Assembly: GCA_905214365.1 (NCBI GenBank)
Contig: CAJMMH010000014.1
Coordinates: 1-19,208 of the forward strand
DNA from: an uncultured bacterium
GTDB taxonomy: Bacteria; Bacillota; Clostridia; Lachnospirales; Lachnospiraceae
Direction: 5' to 3'
DNA: 19,208 nt
A program made the position numbers and the translations under genes. The notes under the pieces were generated by a model. It was not told the origin of the DNA, searched no databases, and worked only from the letters and a program-made list of their open reading frames with translations. Shown in pieces: positions 7,900-14,270 of this stretch. Every line of letters starts with the position of its first letter. Within the stretch, counting starts at the first letter, position 1.

Positions 7900-7941
7900 T
7901 AATTGTCAGCCGGCGAATAGAGCAAATCAGCAGATTCTGTA

Positions 7942-8211
7942 TTATTTTGGAAGATGCTGAGAAAGCTTGCCTTTAGAAGCGGGCTCTGGATTAGGATCTT
8001 CTGGAGTCATGCCGCGGCGCAGCAGGCTGGTGACCCGGCAGAATAAATGAATCAGAACCGGGATAACAATGGTGGAAAACAGCGCACTGTAAAGAATTGA
8101 CTTCGCAAGCGGATGCTCAATCAGTGAGCAGATCAAGGCAGTAAGGTACAGAGCAACGATGATAATGATGCCGATAATAGCAGCAATGCGTTGTGGTTTT
8201 GTATGTTTCAA
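7942..8211 (-). CDS. Small two-helix membrane protein, TTG start
   Basis: I do not recognise this 89-residue protein. It has two hydrophobic segments, about residues 9-31 (IAAIIGIIIIVALYLTALIC) and 39-57 (ILYSALFSTIVIPVLIHLF), an RR pair after the second, and a polar Pro-rich tail. I chose TTG at 8211 because AGGAGG ends 7 bases before it. The upstream in-frame start at 8247, also a TTG, has no ribosome site and would add residues encoded by the ribosome site itself. It lies 81 bases downstream of the GH5-like gene on the same strand and ahead of a shared terminator, so the two are probably one unit. Function unknown. Confidence 0.7.
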   Translation of the reverse strand: MKHTKPQRIAAIIGIIIIVALYLTALICSLIEHPLAKSILYSALFSTIVIPVLIHLFCRVTSLLRRGMTPEDPNPEPASKGKLSQHLPK

Positions 8212-8292
8212 AGGAAATCCTCCTATATTTGGGTGGTATATGCTCAAATTTTACATGAACTTATTTGGGCAGTTGACTTTTCCACGGACGTA

Positions 8293-9690
8293 TTATTCCA
8301 ATGTCAGATCAATCAGTGACGGAAGCGTAGCGCCGTAGCAGACAAAACCGAAGCTGATGCTGGATCCGGCCGGGATCACGGAAACGTAGTTCATCGGAAC
8401 AAGCAGCCAACTGCTGCCGGACCCGCCGATGTCGCAGCTCCAGTAAGATTCAAAGGAAATGTCTGTACACCAGGTGGAGCGGAGACGCCAGGAAGAAACC
8501 GGAGTCTGGGTTGGGTTGGAAATAGTAACCGTATATTCCGCCCATTGCGCGGTATCAGTTGACCAGCTGTTGTCAAGCGAGGTAAAGACCTGCAGTCCGT
8601 TGGGAAGCGACCAGCTTTCCGACGGAGCGCTGGCAGCGGCAGAAGATGGCTGAATCGAAGACGGCTCAAACATCGGAAGCACCTGCTCATTGTTCAGACG
8701 GCTGACCAGCCATTGTCCAAACGTGGTCAGACCGCTGCGGTCCGCAAGCGCTGCTGTGGAGGCGTCCGGATTTAACAGAATGGAATCCGCATTGTTTTTA
8801 GCCAGCGTACCGGCAAGAAAGCCGATCTGATAATAAGAAAGCATGGAAAGCCAACTATCACCTGCGTCCGGAACCGGATCGGACTGACCCGAGGAATCAC
8901 GCAATGAAAGGCTGCTGACAATTAGTGGAAGTCCGCATCCAGCCGCGTAAGCCGCTGTCTGCAGCTGGGAATCGGACGGATCACCTGCCGCTGCCTGCAG
9001 AGAATACAGCAGATTGCCGCGATTAAGCGGCGAGGAAACAGCAGCTTCCAGAAGCGTATCAGGCTTCGATACCGGAACCAGAATCACACTGTTCGGTACA
9101 TTGGCGCGAATCGTATCGATCAGATCGGTAAAGAAAGAGGACGCCGTGTCCCAGGAGTTAGAGGAATCAGCAGCTGCGATTTCATACAGGATATTATCGG
9201 AGTCAGAAAGTGCTGCAGAGATATCAGAGAAAAAGGACCGGGCAGCATCCGAATCCGGAGCATCTGTGCTGGACGGATCAATCTGCCAGCTGATGATCAG
9301 GTACAGCCCCAAATCGGCGGCAGAGCGTACGCGGTCAGAAATTGCCTGAATCAGCTCATTTCGCCGGTCTGAATTTCCAGTTGCGCTGATTGAGAAACGT
9401 ACGGTGTTGACATTCCAGCTGTCTCTCAGGGCAAGAAGCAGATCATCAGACGGAAGGTCTGACGCGTTGGAAAGTACAGCGGTGCTGACCCCCCGCAGCT
9501 GGAAAGCTTCTCCGTACCCATCAGTCAGGTTGCCGCCTGTGACAGCCAGTGTGCCATGCGCCTCATAAGGAGACAGAACCGTTATGCTGTCATTGGCAAA
9601 CACAGGCGTAAGACACCAGAAGATGGTTAGACATACAGCAAGCGCGCAGCACCAGGATTTGAATACGGAGGATTCAAAGGTTGCATACAT
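8293..9690 (-). CDS. Secreted GH5-fold pseudo-glycosidase with CBM2-like domain
   Basis: The 465-residue protein has a signal peptide (about 1-32, ending VFA), a region resembling GH5 cellulases (about 55-330), a Ser/Pro/Ala-rich linker, and a C-terminal beta-sandwich resembling family 2 carbohydrate-binding modules (about 366-465). Fold landmarks are clear: LRGVST, VNTVRFS, LGLYLIISW, NILYEIA, IRANVPNSVILV. The active-site residues are not. Where GH5 has DWH there is SWQ (Q136); where it has the acid/base ANEP there is AAAD (172-175); HFY becomes QAA (232-234); the nucleophile TEWG becomes SSLS (259-262); the late WSL Trp is absent. The structural Arg (R98) remains. It is therefore probably not a hydrolase and may bind carbohydrate or act as a surface scaffold. 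ATG 9690 follows GGAGGT by 7 bases. Alignment is from memory of GH5_2 sequences. Confidence 0.8.
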   Translation of the reverse strand: MYATFESSVFKSWCCALAVCLTIFWCLTPVFANDSITVLSPYEAHGTLAVTGGNLTDGYGEAFQLRGVSTAVLSNASDLPSDDLLLALRDSWNVNTVRFSISATGNSDRRNELIQAISDRVRSAADLGLYLIISWQIDPSSTDAPDSDAARSFFSDISAALSDSDNILYEIAAADSSNSWDTASSFFTDLIDTIRANVPNSVILVPVSKPDTLLEAAVSSPLNRGNLLYSLQAAAGDPSDSQLQTAAYAAGCGLPLIVSSLSLRDSSGQSDPVPDAGDSWLSMLSYYQIGFLAGTLAKNNADSILLNPDASTAALADRSGLTTFGQWLVSRLNNEQVLPMFEPSSIQPSSAAASAPSESWSLPNGLQVFTSLDNSWSTDTAQWAEYTVTISNPTQTPVSSWRLRSTWCTDISFESYWSCDIGGSGSSWLLVPMNYVSVIPAGSSISFGFVCYGATLPSLIDLTLE

Positions 9691-9740
9691 AAAAATTACC
9701 TCCAGAAAAAAATCATACGGCACATATCAGATCTGGATAT

Positions 9741-9773
9741 GGCCGACGAAAAAGGACGCCGGTGAAGTCGGCC
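9741..9773 (-). other. Hairpin in the GH5-like gene leader
   Basis: A 7-bp perfect stem (GGCCGAC/GTCGGCC) lies in the roughly 150-base 5' untranslated region of the GH5-like gene. One arm is also part of a 12-bp palindrome, AGTCGGCCGACT (9766-9777). It could be an operator or RNA structure. I match it to no known riboswitch. Confidence 0.3.
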
Positions 9774-9847
9774 GACTGCAGTGTACTGGGCAGGCGAATC
9801 CGAAACAGGTTCAGGGACAACGTCCATAACATTTTTTTTTCAATTTT

Positions 9848-9875
9848 ATTATAACATAAGGGTCATAAAAATCAA
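9848..9875 (-). promoter_or_regulatory. Extended -10 promoter of the GH5-like gene
   Basis: On the minus strand TGTTATAAT (9856-9848) is a perfect extended -10 element. A partial -35, TTGATT (9875-9870), lies 16 bases before TATAAT. Transcription would start about 150 bases before the ATG at 9690. Confidence 0.65.
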
Positions 9876-9940
9876 ACGACAAAACAGTGGAAAAGCTTTC
9901 AATTTCCTTACAAAGGCCGAATCAGAAAAATGGGTATGCC

Positions 9941-10005
9941 CGGAATCTCCCGCGTGCCTGTCTTTGCAGCTCGTTTTCAGCAGATTCAGGCACAACGAGA
10001 TTCCG
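9941..10005 (+). promoter_or_regulatory. 65-nt two-stage hairpin leader of the radical SAM gene
   Basis: A perfect 9-bp outer stem (CGGAATCTC 9941-9949 with GAGATTCCG 9997-10005) and a perfect 7-bp inner stem (GTGCCTG 9954-9960 with CAGGCAC 9987-9993) are separated by a small internal loop (CCGC/AAC). The 26-base apical loop can form a few more pairs. It ends 20 bases before the ribosome site (GGGAG 10026-10030) and has no T-tract, so it is not an intrinsic terminator. No convincing promoter is visible in front of it. Confidence 0.6.
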
Positions 10006-10039
10006 AGAGCACATATTATAGAAATGGGAGAGAAACATT

Positions 10040-10933
10040 ATGAACTGGAATTCATGTATGCTCTGTCCGCGCCGGTGCAAAGCGGACAGAACCAGAAAGC
10101 AGGGTTCATGCGGAACCGGAATGGGAATTCGTGTGGCGAGAGCGGCGCTTCATATGTGGGAGGAACCGTGCATTTCCGGAGAGGAAGGCTCCGGAGCCGT
10201 ATTTTTCGCGGGCTGCAGCCTCGGCTGTGTTTATTGCCAGAACCGGGAAATCGCGGCAGGACTTGCGGGAAAAGAAATCAGCGAAGAAAGGCTGACGGAG
10301 ATTTATCTGGAACTGCAGGGAAAGGGAGCCAACAATATTAATCTGGTAACAGCGGGGCATTACCTTCCTTACATTATTTCCAGTGTTGGCAGGGCAAGAG
10401 AAAGAGGATTGAATATTCCAATTGTCTACAATACCGGCGGCTATGAAGAGACGGATGCGCTGAAGCTTTTGGAAGGGACGGTGAATATTTATCTGCCCGA
10501 TTTAAAGTATTTGTCACCGGAGCTTGCAGCGCGTTATTCGCACGCGCCGGATTACCCGGAAATCGCGTGCGCCGCGTTGAAGGAAATGGTGCGGCAGGCG
10601 GGAGAGCCGGAGTTTGATGACCGCGGCATGATGACAAAAGGTGTGATTGTCCGCCATCTGGTGCTGCCCGGTCACGTCAGGGAATCCAAAAAAGTAATCC
10701 GGTATCTGTATGAAACATACAAAGACCGGATTTACCTGAGCATTATGAATCAGTATACGCCGATGCCCGGAATCGAAGAAGCATATCCGGAGCTTGGCAG
10801 AACCGTAACCGCGCGCGAGTACGACGAAGTTGTAGATTACGCCATTGATCTTGGTGTGGAAAACGGATTTATCCAAGAAGGAGAAACCGCGAAAGAAAGC
10901 TTTATCCCGCCATTTGATACAGAAGGCGTGTGA
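10040..10933 (+). CDS. PflX-type radical SAM protein (PflA homologue)
   Basis: At 297 residues this resembles the uncharacterised PflX/COG1313 group of PflA-like radical SAM enzymes. The cluster motif is C59, C63 and C66 in GCSLGCVYCQN. An N-terminal Cys-rich segment (C6, C9, C13, C24, C44) is typical of this group and may bind a second metal centre. NINLVTAGHY and YNTGGYE are characteristic stretches following the cluster. The start ATG has GGGAG 9 bases upstream. Its target is unknown; no glycyl-radical enzyme is next to it, and the pflB at the left end already has its own activase. It stands alone behind a hairpin leader and converges on the asparaginase gene, with only a 6-bp stem (CCGGTT/AACCGG, about 10935-10954) and no clear terminator in the 60-bp gap. 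Confidence 0.85.
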   Translation: MNWNSCMLCPRRCKADRTRKQGSCGTGMGIRVARAALHMWEEPCISGEEGSGAVFFAGCSLGCVYCQNREIAAGLAGKEISEERLTEIYLELQGKGANNINLVTAGHYLPYIISSVGRARERGLNIPIVYNTGGYEETDALKLLEGTVNIYLPDLKYLSPELAARYSHAPDYPEIACAALKEMVRQAGEPEFDDRGMMTKGVIVRHLVLPGHVRESKKVIRYLYETYKDRIYLSIMNQYTPMPGIEEAYPELGRTVTAREYDEVVDYAIDLGVENGFIQEGETAKESFIPPFDTEGV

Positions 10934-10993
10934 GCCGGTTTTGCCCGGAACCGGATCTGCCTGATTGCATAGAACACATCCGGAGTATGAAGG

Positions 10994-11965
10994 TCAGCTT
11001 TCTTCAAAAATACGGCGGAGTTCTTTGGAATCTCTGGTTTGCAGAAGGGCGAGGGACAGAAGGATACGTGCCTTCTGCGGCGGCAGGGTACAGGCCGGGA
11101 TGGTATTCCCGGTCGGGTCAAAGCGCGAGGTCAGCGTAATCATGCCGTTCATCACGCGGGAAGACCGTACGACAGGGATAGACAGAGAAGAAATACGGTT
11201 GATCCAGCTCTGGCTATAGTTTCCGGCGCCGGTTCCGCAGACAACAAGTCCCTGGCAGACGTCAGCGTGCAGATCGATGATTTCAGCCGGAGCATCGGTA
11301 TAGTAATAAATGATATCAACGCGGGGAAGCGAACTTACAAGACTGACATCAAAGAAATTCCGTTTTCCGGCTGCCGGGCCGAATGTATTGTAGTAAAAGC
11401 ACTGCCGGTCTTGAATATAGCCGAGGCAGGACGGGGTACGGCCGTCAAAGGCATCCACCTGGAAGGTACTTGATTTGATGACGTTGCGCCCGGAATAGAT
11501 CGTGCCGCAGAAGCAGACAAGCACATTCTGTCCGCGGGACGCGTCGTTGGCAGCGACATAGATGGAATCGTAAAGGTTGAGCAGCCCATCCGCGCTGGTA
11601 GAAGATGCCGGACGCATGGAGCCGGTCAGAACAACCGGCTTTTCCGTATGTACGGTCGCAGATAAAAAGTAGGAAATTTCATCCATGGTATCTGTTCCGT
11701 GGGTGATGACAAAGCCGTCCACATCGGTATTTTCCGCTAGATAGTGGATGCGGCGGACGAGCCAGATCCATAACTCAACGGTCATATCGTTGCTGTCTAC
11801 GTTGGCAAACTGCTCATAGCTGAGTTTAATTGAGGAATCAAGCGGCGGAAGCGAGTGAATCAGCTCGGAAACACCAAGCTGGCCCGCGTGGTAATCGGAG
11901 GTTCGTCCGGTTTCTCCCATGCCGGCAATTGTGCCGCCGGTAGCGATGATATGAATCTTTTTCAT
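10994..11965 (-). CDS. L-asparaginase, cytoplasmic
   Basis: This enzyme hydrolyses L-asparagine to aspartate and ammonia. The 323 residues carry the expected active-site set: T12 (ATGGTIAG), Y25, S58 with N59 (VDSNDMT, where the Escherichia coli periplasmic enzyme has SQ), T91-D92 (THGTDTMDE) and K164 (NVIKSSTF). These match positions T12, Y25, S58, T89, D90 and K162 of the E. coli enzyme. There is no signal peptide; the protein begins directly with MKKIHIIATGG, so it is probably cytosolic despite its type II-like motifs. AAAGGA lies 7 bases before the ATG. The mRNA should carry a leader of about 150 bases starting with copy B of the 54-bp repeat. I give no symbol because ansA and ansB naming cannot be settled here. 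Confidence 0.93.
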   Translation of the reverse strand: MKKIHIIATGGTIAGMGETGRTSDYHAGQLGVSELIHSLPPLDSSIKLSYEQFANVDSNDMTVELWIWLVRRIHYLAENTDVDGFVITHGTDTMDEISYFLSATVHTEKPVVLTGSMRPASSTSADGLLNLYDSIYVAANDASRGQNVLVCFCGTIYSGRNVIKSSTFQVDAFDGRTPSCLGYIQDRQCFYYNTFGPAAGKRNFFDVSLVSSLPRVDIIYYYTDAPAEIIDLHADVCQGLVVCGTGAGNYSQSWINRISSLSIPVVRSSRVMNGMITLTSRFDPTGNTIPACTLPPQKARILLSLALLQTRDSKELRRIFEES

Positions 11966-12065
11966 AAAAAAGTCCTTTCTGCGGCGCGCCGGCTGGAAAC
12001 CGGCTGCTTCGTATGGATGCCGCCTGTCCGCAGTATTAATGTCATAATGCTGGAGTCAAAAGGCA

Positions 12066-12119
12066 TTTTGCCCCCTCTGATACCGGATTGCTGTGTGCTT
12101 CGCACTCCCGCAATCCTCA
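12066..12119 (-). repeat. 54-bp structured repeat, copy B (asparaginase leader)
   Basis: On the minus strand this matches 2392-2445 at 50 of 54 positions. The four differences respect the fold: one is in an internal loop, one turns the closing G-U pair into G-C, one is in the linker, and one lies in the second hairpin, which still forms in a shifted register (GGCA-AAA-TGCC). Because the -10 box ends at 12124, the element occupies the first bases of the predicted transcript. Confidence 0.8.
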
Positions 12120-12123
12120 AAAC

Positions 12124-12152
12124 ATCATAACACAGGGAAAAATGACTGTCAA
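12124..12152 (-). promoter_or_regulatory. Strong promoter of the asparaginase gene
   Basis: On the minus strand a perfect TTGACA (12152-12147) and TATGAT (12129-12124) are 17 bases apart, with an extended -10 TGT before TATGAT. Predicted transcription start is near 12117, at the beginning of repeat copy B. Confidence 0.8.
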
Positions 12153-12169
12153 TGCGCCGGGAAACCTGT

Positions 12170-12198
12170 TGGACATTGGATGCCGGATATGGTAAAAT
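12170..12198 (+). promoter_or_regulatory. Promoter of tatD-rsmA
   Basis: TGGACA (12170-12175) and TAAAAT (12193-12198) are 17 bases apart, with TGG directly before the -10 hexamer. Its -35 box is only 17 bases from that of the divergent asparaginase promoter. The leader to the tatD ATG would be about 175 bases. Confidence 0.65.
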
Positions 12199-12276
12199 GC
12201 TTTTGCAGTCAGTTTCTGCTGGCGGCACCAGCGTTTGGGTTACGTACACACAGCGTGCTTCCGAAGCTAGAGAGTG

Positions 12277-12296
12277 TTTGAAAAAGCTTTTTCAAA
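12277..12296 (+). promoter_or_regulatory. Perfect 20-bp palindrome in the tatD leader
   Basis: TTTGAAAAAGCTTTTTCAAA is its own reverse complement. It lies about 80 bases downstream of the -10 box and could be a repressor operator or an RNA hairpin (8-bp stem, AGCT loop). No T-tract follows, so it is not a standard terminator. Confidence 0.5.
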
Positions 12297-12381
12297 GGAA
12301 GAGACAGCAAAAAAAGAAACAGAAAAAGCCTGGAAGTACATGATATAAGTGGGAGTATATGCAAGAAGGAAAGGAATTTCA

Positions 12382-13197
12382 ATGATTTTTGATACACACG
12401 CACATTATGATGATGAGAAGTTTGATGAAGACCGCGATGAGCTGCTGCGTTCGCTTCCGGAGCATGGAATCGGCGCAGCGGTTGATGTCGGCGCGTCGAT
12501 TGCGTCAAGCAGATGCGCAGTTGAGCTTGCCGGGCAGTATCCGTATCTGTATGCGGCAGTCGGCGTGCATCCGGATGACGCAGGATCACTCGATGAAGAA
12601 GGACTGCGCTGGTTGGAGGAGACTGCGCGCCGGGAGAAAAAGGTAGTCGCGATTGGTGAAATCGGTTTGGATTATTATTGGGATACCGCGCCGCACGATG
12701 TTCAGAAACGGGTATTCCGGCAGCAGTTGGAAGTGGCGAGGAGAACAGGACTTCCGGTGATTATTCACAGCCGGGAGGCGGCACAGGATACATTTGACTG
12801 TCTGAAGGAAGCGGACGCGGGAAGCATCGGCGGTGTGATCCATTGCTATTCCGGTTCCGTAGAGATGGCGAGAGCATATGTGAAAATGGGCTTTTTTATC
12901 GGAATTGGCGGCGTTGTGACATTTAAAAGTGCAAAAACAATAAAAGCGGTTGCAGCAGAAATCCCGCTGGAACATCTGGTACTGGAGACTGACTGCCCGT
13001 ATCTGGCTCCGACGCCGCACCGGGGAAAGCGCAATTCATCCCTTTACCTTCCGCTTGTGGTATCAGAAATTGCGGCTCTTCGGGGAATATCGGAAGAAGA
13101 GCTGGAGGCGGCGACATGGGAAAACGCTATGCGTCTGTATCGACTGAACGAGGTTCTGGGAGTGAATGGAAGAAAGAACGGAGGAATTTATGGCTGA
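12382..13197 (+). CDS. tatD: TatD-family metal-dependent deoxyribonuclease
   Basis: This predicted cytosolic TIM-barrel hydrolase (271 residues, usual length about 255-270) belongs to a family shown to act as 3'-5' DNases in DNA repair. Metal ligands are in place: H6 and H8 (DTHAHYDD), E93 (AIGEIGLDYYW), H129 (IIHSREA), H154 (IHCYSG) and D204 (ETDCPYLAP). ATG 12382 has AAAGGA 6 bases upstream; the 11 upstream codons in frame contain that site and are not counted. It overlaps rsmA by 8 bases and shares the promoter at 12170-12198. This neighbour pair is common in Firmicutes. In other genomes the same gene is named yabD or ycfH. Confidence 0.94.
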   Translation: MIFDTHAHYDDEKFDEDRDELLRSLPEHGIGAAVDVGASIASSRCAVELAGQYPYLYAAVGVHPDDAGSLDEEGLRWLEETARREKKVVAIGEIGLDYYWDTAPHDVQKRVFRQQLEVARRTGLPVIIHSREAAQDTFDCLKEADAGSIGGVIHCYSGSVEMARAYVKMGFFIGIGGVVTFKSAKTIKAVAAEIPLEHLVLETDCPYLAPTPHRGKRNSSLYLPLVVSEIAALRGISEEELEAATWENAMRLYRLNEVLGVNGRKNGGIYG

Positions 13198-14083
13198 ACT
13201 TGGAAATCCGAAAAATACAATCGCTGTGCTGCAGAAGTACAACTTTCATTTTGCAAAGAAATTCGGACAGAACTTTCTGATTGATCCCCGCGTGCTTGAA
13301 AAGATTGTGCGGGCGGCGCAGATTACAAAGGACGATTATGTGCTGGAGATCGGACCGGGAATCGGAACGCTGACGCAGTATCTGTGCGAGGCGGCAAAGC
13401 AGGTATTTGCCGTAGAGATCGATGATCATCTGATTCCGATTCTCCAGGATACGCTGTCCGCGTATGACAATGTAACTGTTATCCATGAGGATATTCTGAA
13501 GGTGGATATCAAGGGGCTGACAGAGCGGGAATGCCAGGGAAAACCGGTTAAGATCGTGGCAAATCTGCCGTATTATATTACAACACCGATCCTGATGGGG
13601 CTGTTTGAAGCGCATGTTCCGATGGAAAGCGTGACTGTAATGGTTCAGAAAGAGGTCGCGCAGCGGATGCAGGCAGGGCCGGGAAGCAAGGATTACGGCG
13701 CGCTGTCATTGGCAGTCCAGTACTATGCCGATCCGTATATTGTCGCGAACGTGCCGCCGAATTGCTTCATGCCGCGGCCAAATGTCGGAAGCGCGGTCAT
13801 CCGTCTGACGCTTCATGAAAAGCCGCCGGTAACGACGGAAAATGAAAAGCTGATGTTTGATCTGATCCGCGCATCGTTCAATCAGCGCCGCAAGACATTA
13901 GTAAACGGCCTGTACAATGCGGGCGGTTTTGGAATGGACAAGGAAGAACTGGCGCAGACACTGCAGGCAGTCGGGATTTCCGAGCAGGCGCGCGGCGAGA
14001 CGCTGACACTGGCGCAGTTTGCTGCATTGGCGGATGCTGTAAATCGGGCGGCGGCTCAGAAAAACAGCGCGGCAGAGCAGTAA
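13190..14083 (+). CDS. rsmA: 16S rRNA dimethyladenosine transferase
   Basis: RsmA (KsgA) dimethylates two adjacent adenines near the 3' end of 16S rRNA (A1518 and A1519 in E. coli numbering) late in small-subunit assembly. The 297 residues show FGQNFLID (25-32), the SAM-binding LEIGPGIGTLT (52-62), and the catalytic NLPYYI motif (125-130), then a C-terminal helical domain ending in an Ala-rich tail. ATG 13190 follows GGAGG by 5 bases; an in-frame ATG at 13166 would extend 24 bases further into tatD and has a poorer site. Translation is probably coupled to tatD. No T-rich terminator follows; 14103-14158 has a 7-bp TTCCTGT/ACAGGAA stem only. Confidence 0.96.
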   Translation: MAELGNPKNTIAVLQKYNFHFAKKFGQNFLIDPRVLEKIVRAAQITKDDYVLEIGPGIGTLTQYLCEAAKQVFAVEIDDHLIPILQDTLSAYDNVTVIHEDILKVDIKGLTERECQGKPVKIVANLPYYITTPILMGLFEAHVPMESVTVMVQKEVAQRMQAGPGSKDYGALSLAVQYYADPYIVANVPPNCFMPRPNVGSAVIRLTLHEKPPVTTENEKLMFDLIRASFNQRRKTLVNGLYNAGGFGMDKEELAQTLQAVGISEQARGETLTLAQFAALADAVNRAAAQKNSAAEQ

Positions 14084-14160
14084 ACGGTGGAGCAGTAGAT
14101 GCTTTCCCAGAGGTATCGGTAAAATCCGTTCCTGTCTGTGAAAATCGTGAACAGGAATAG

Positions 14161-14189
14161 TCATAGAATAGTTCCCTCTCGCATACAAT
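14161..14189 (+). promoter_or_regulatory. Possible sigma-E (sporulation) promoter
   Basis: CATACAAT (14182-14189) matches the -10 consensus known for the mother-cell factor SigE. TCATAGA (14161-14167), 14 bases upstream, matches 5 of 7 positions of its -35 consensus. It lies about 80 bases before the unknown-function gene. A 13-base match at degenerate positions can arise by chance. Confidence 0.35.
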
Positions 14190-14270
14190 GGATATGTACT
14201 TGACGTGTATGTCACAAAAACGACAGCCGGAGAATGTGTGTAGACTTCGGCAGAAGGAGGGGGGAGGAAG

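Noticed and set aside
10935..10954. Terminator between the radical SAM and asparaginase genes
   Set aside because: Only a 6-bp stem and no T-run on either strand.
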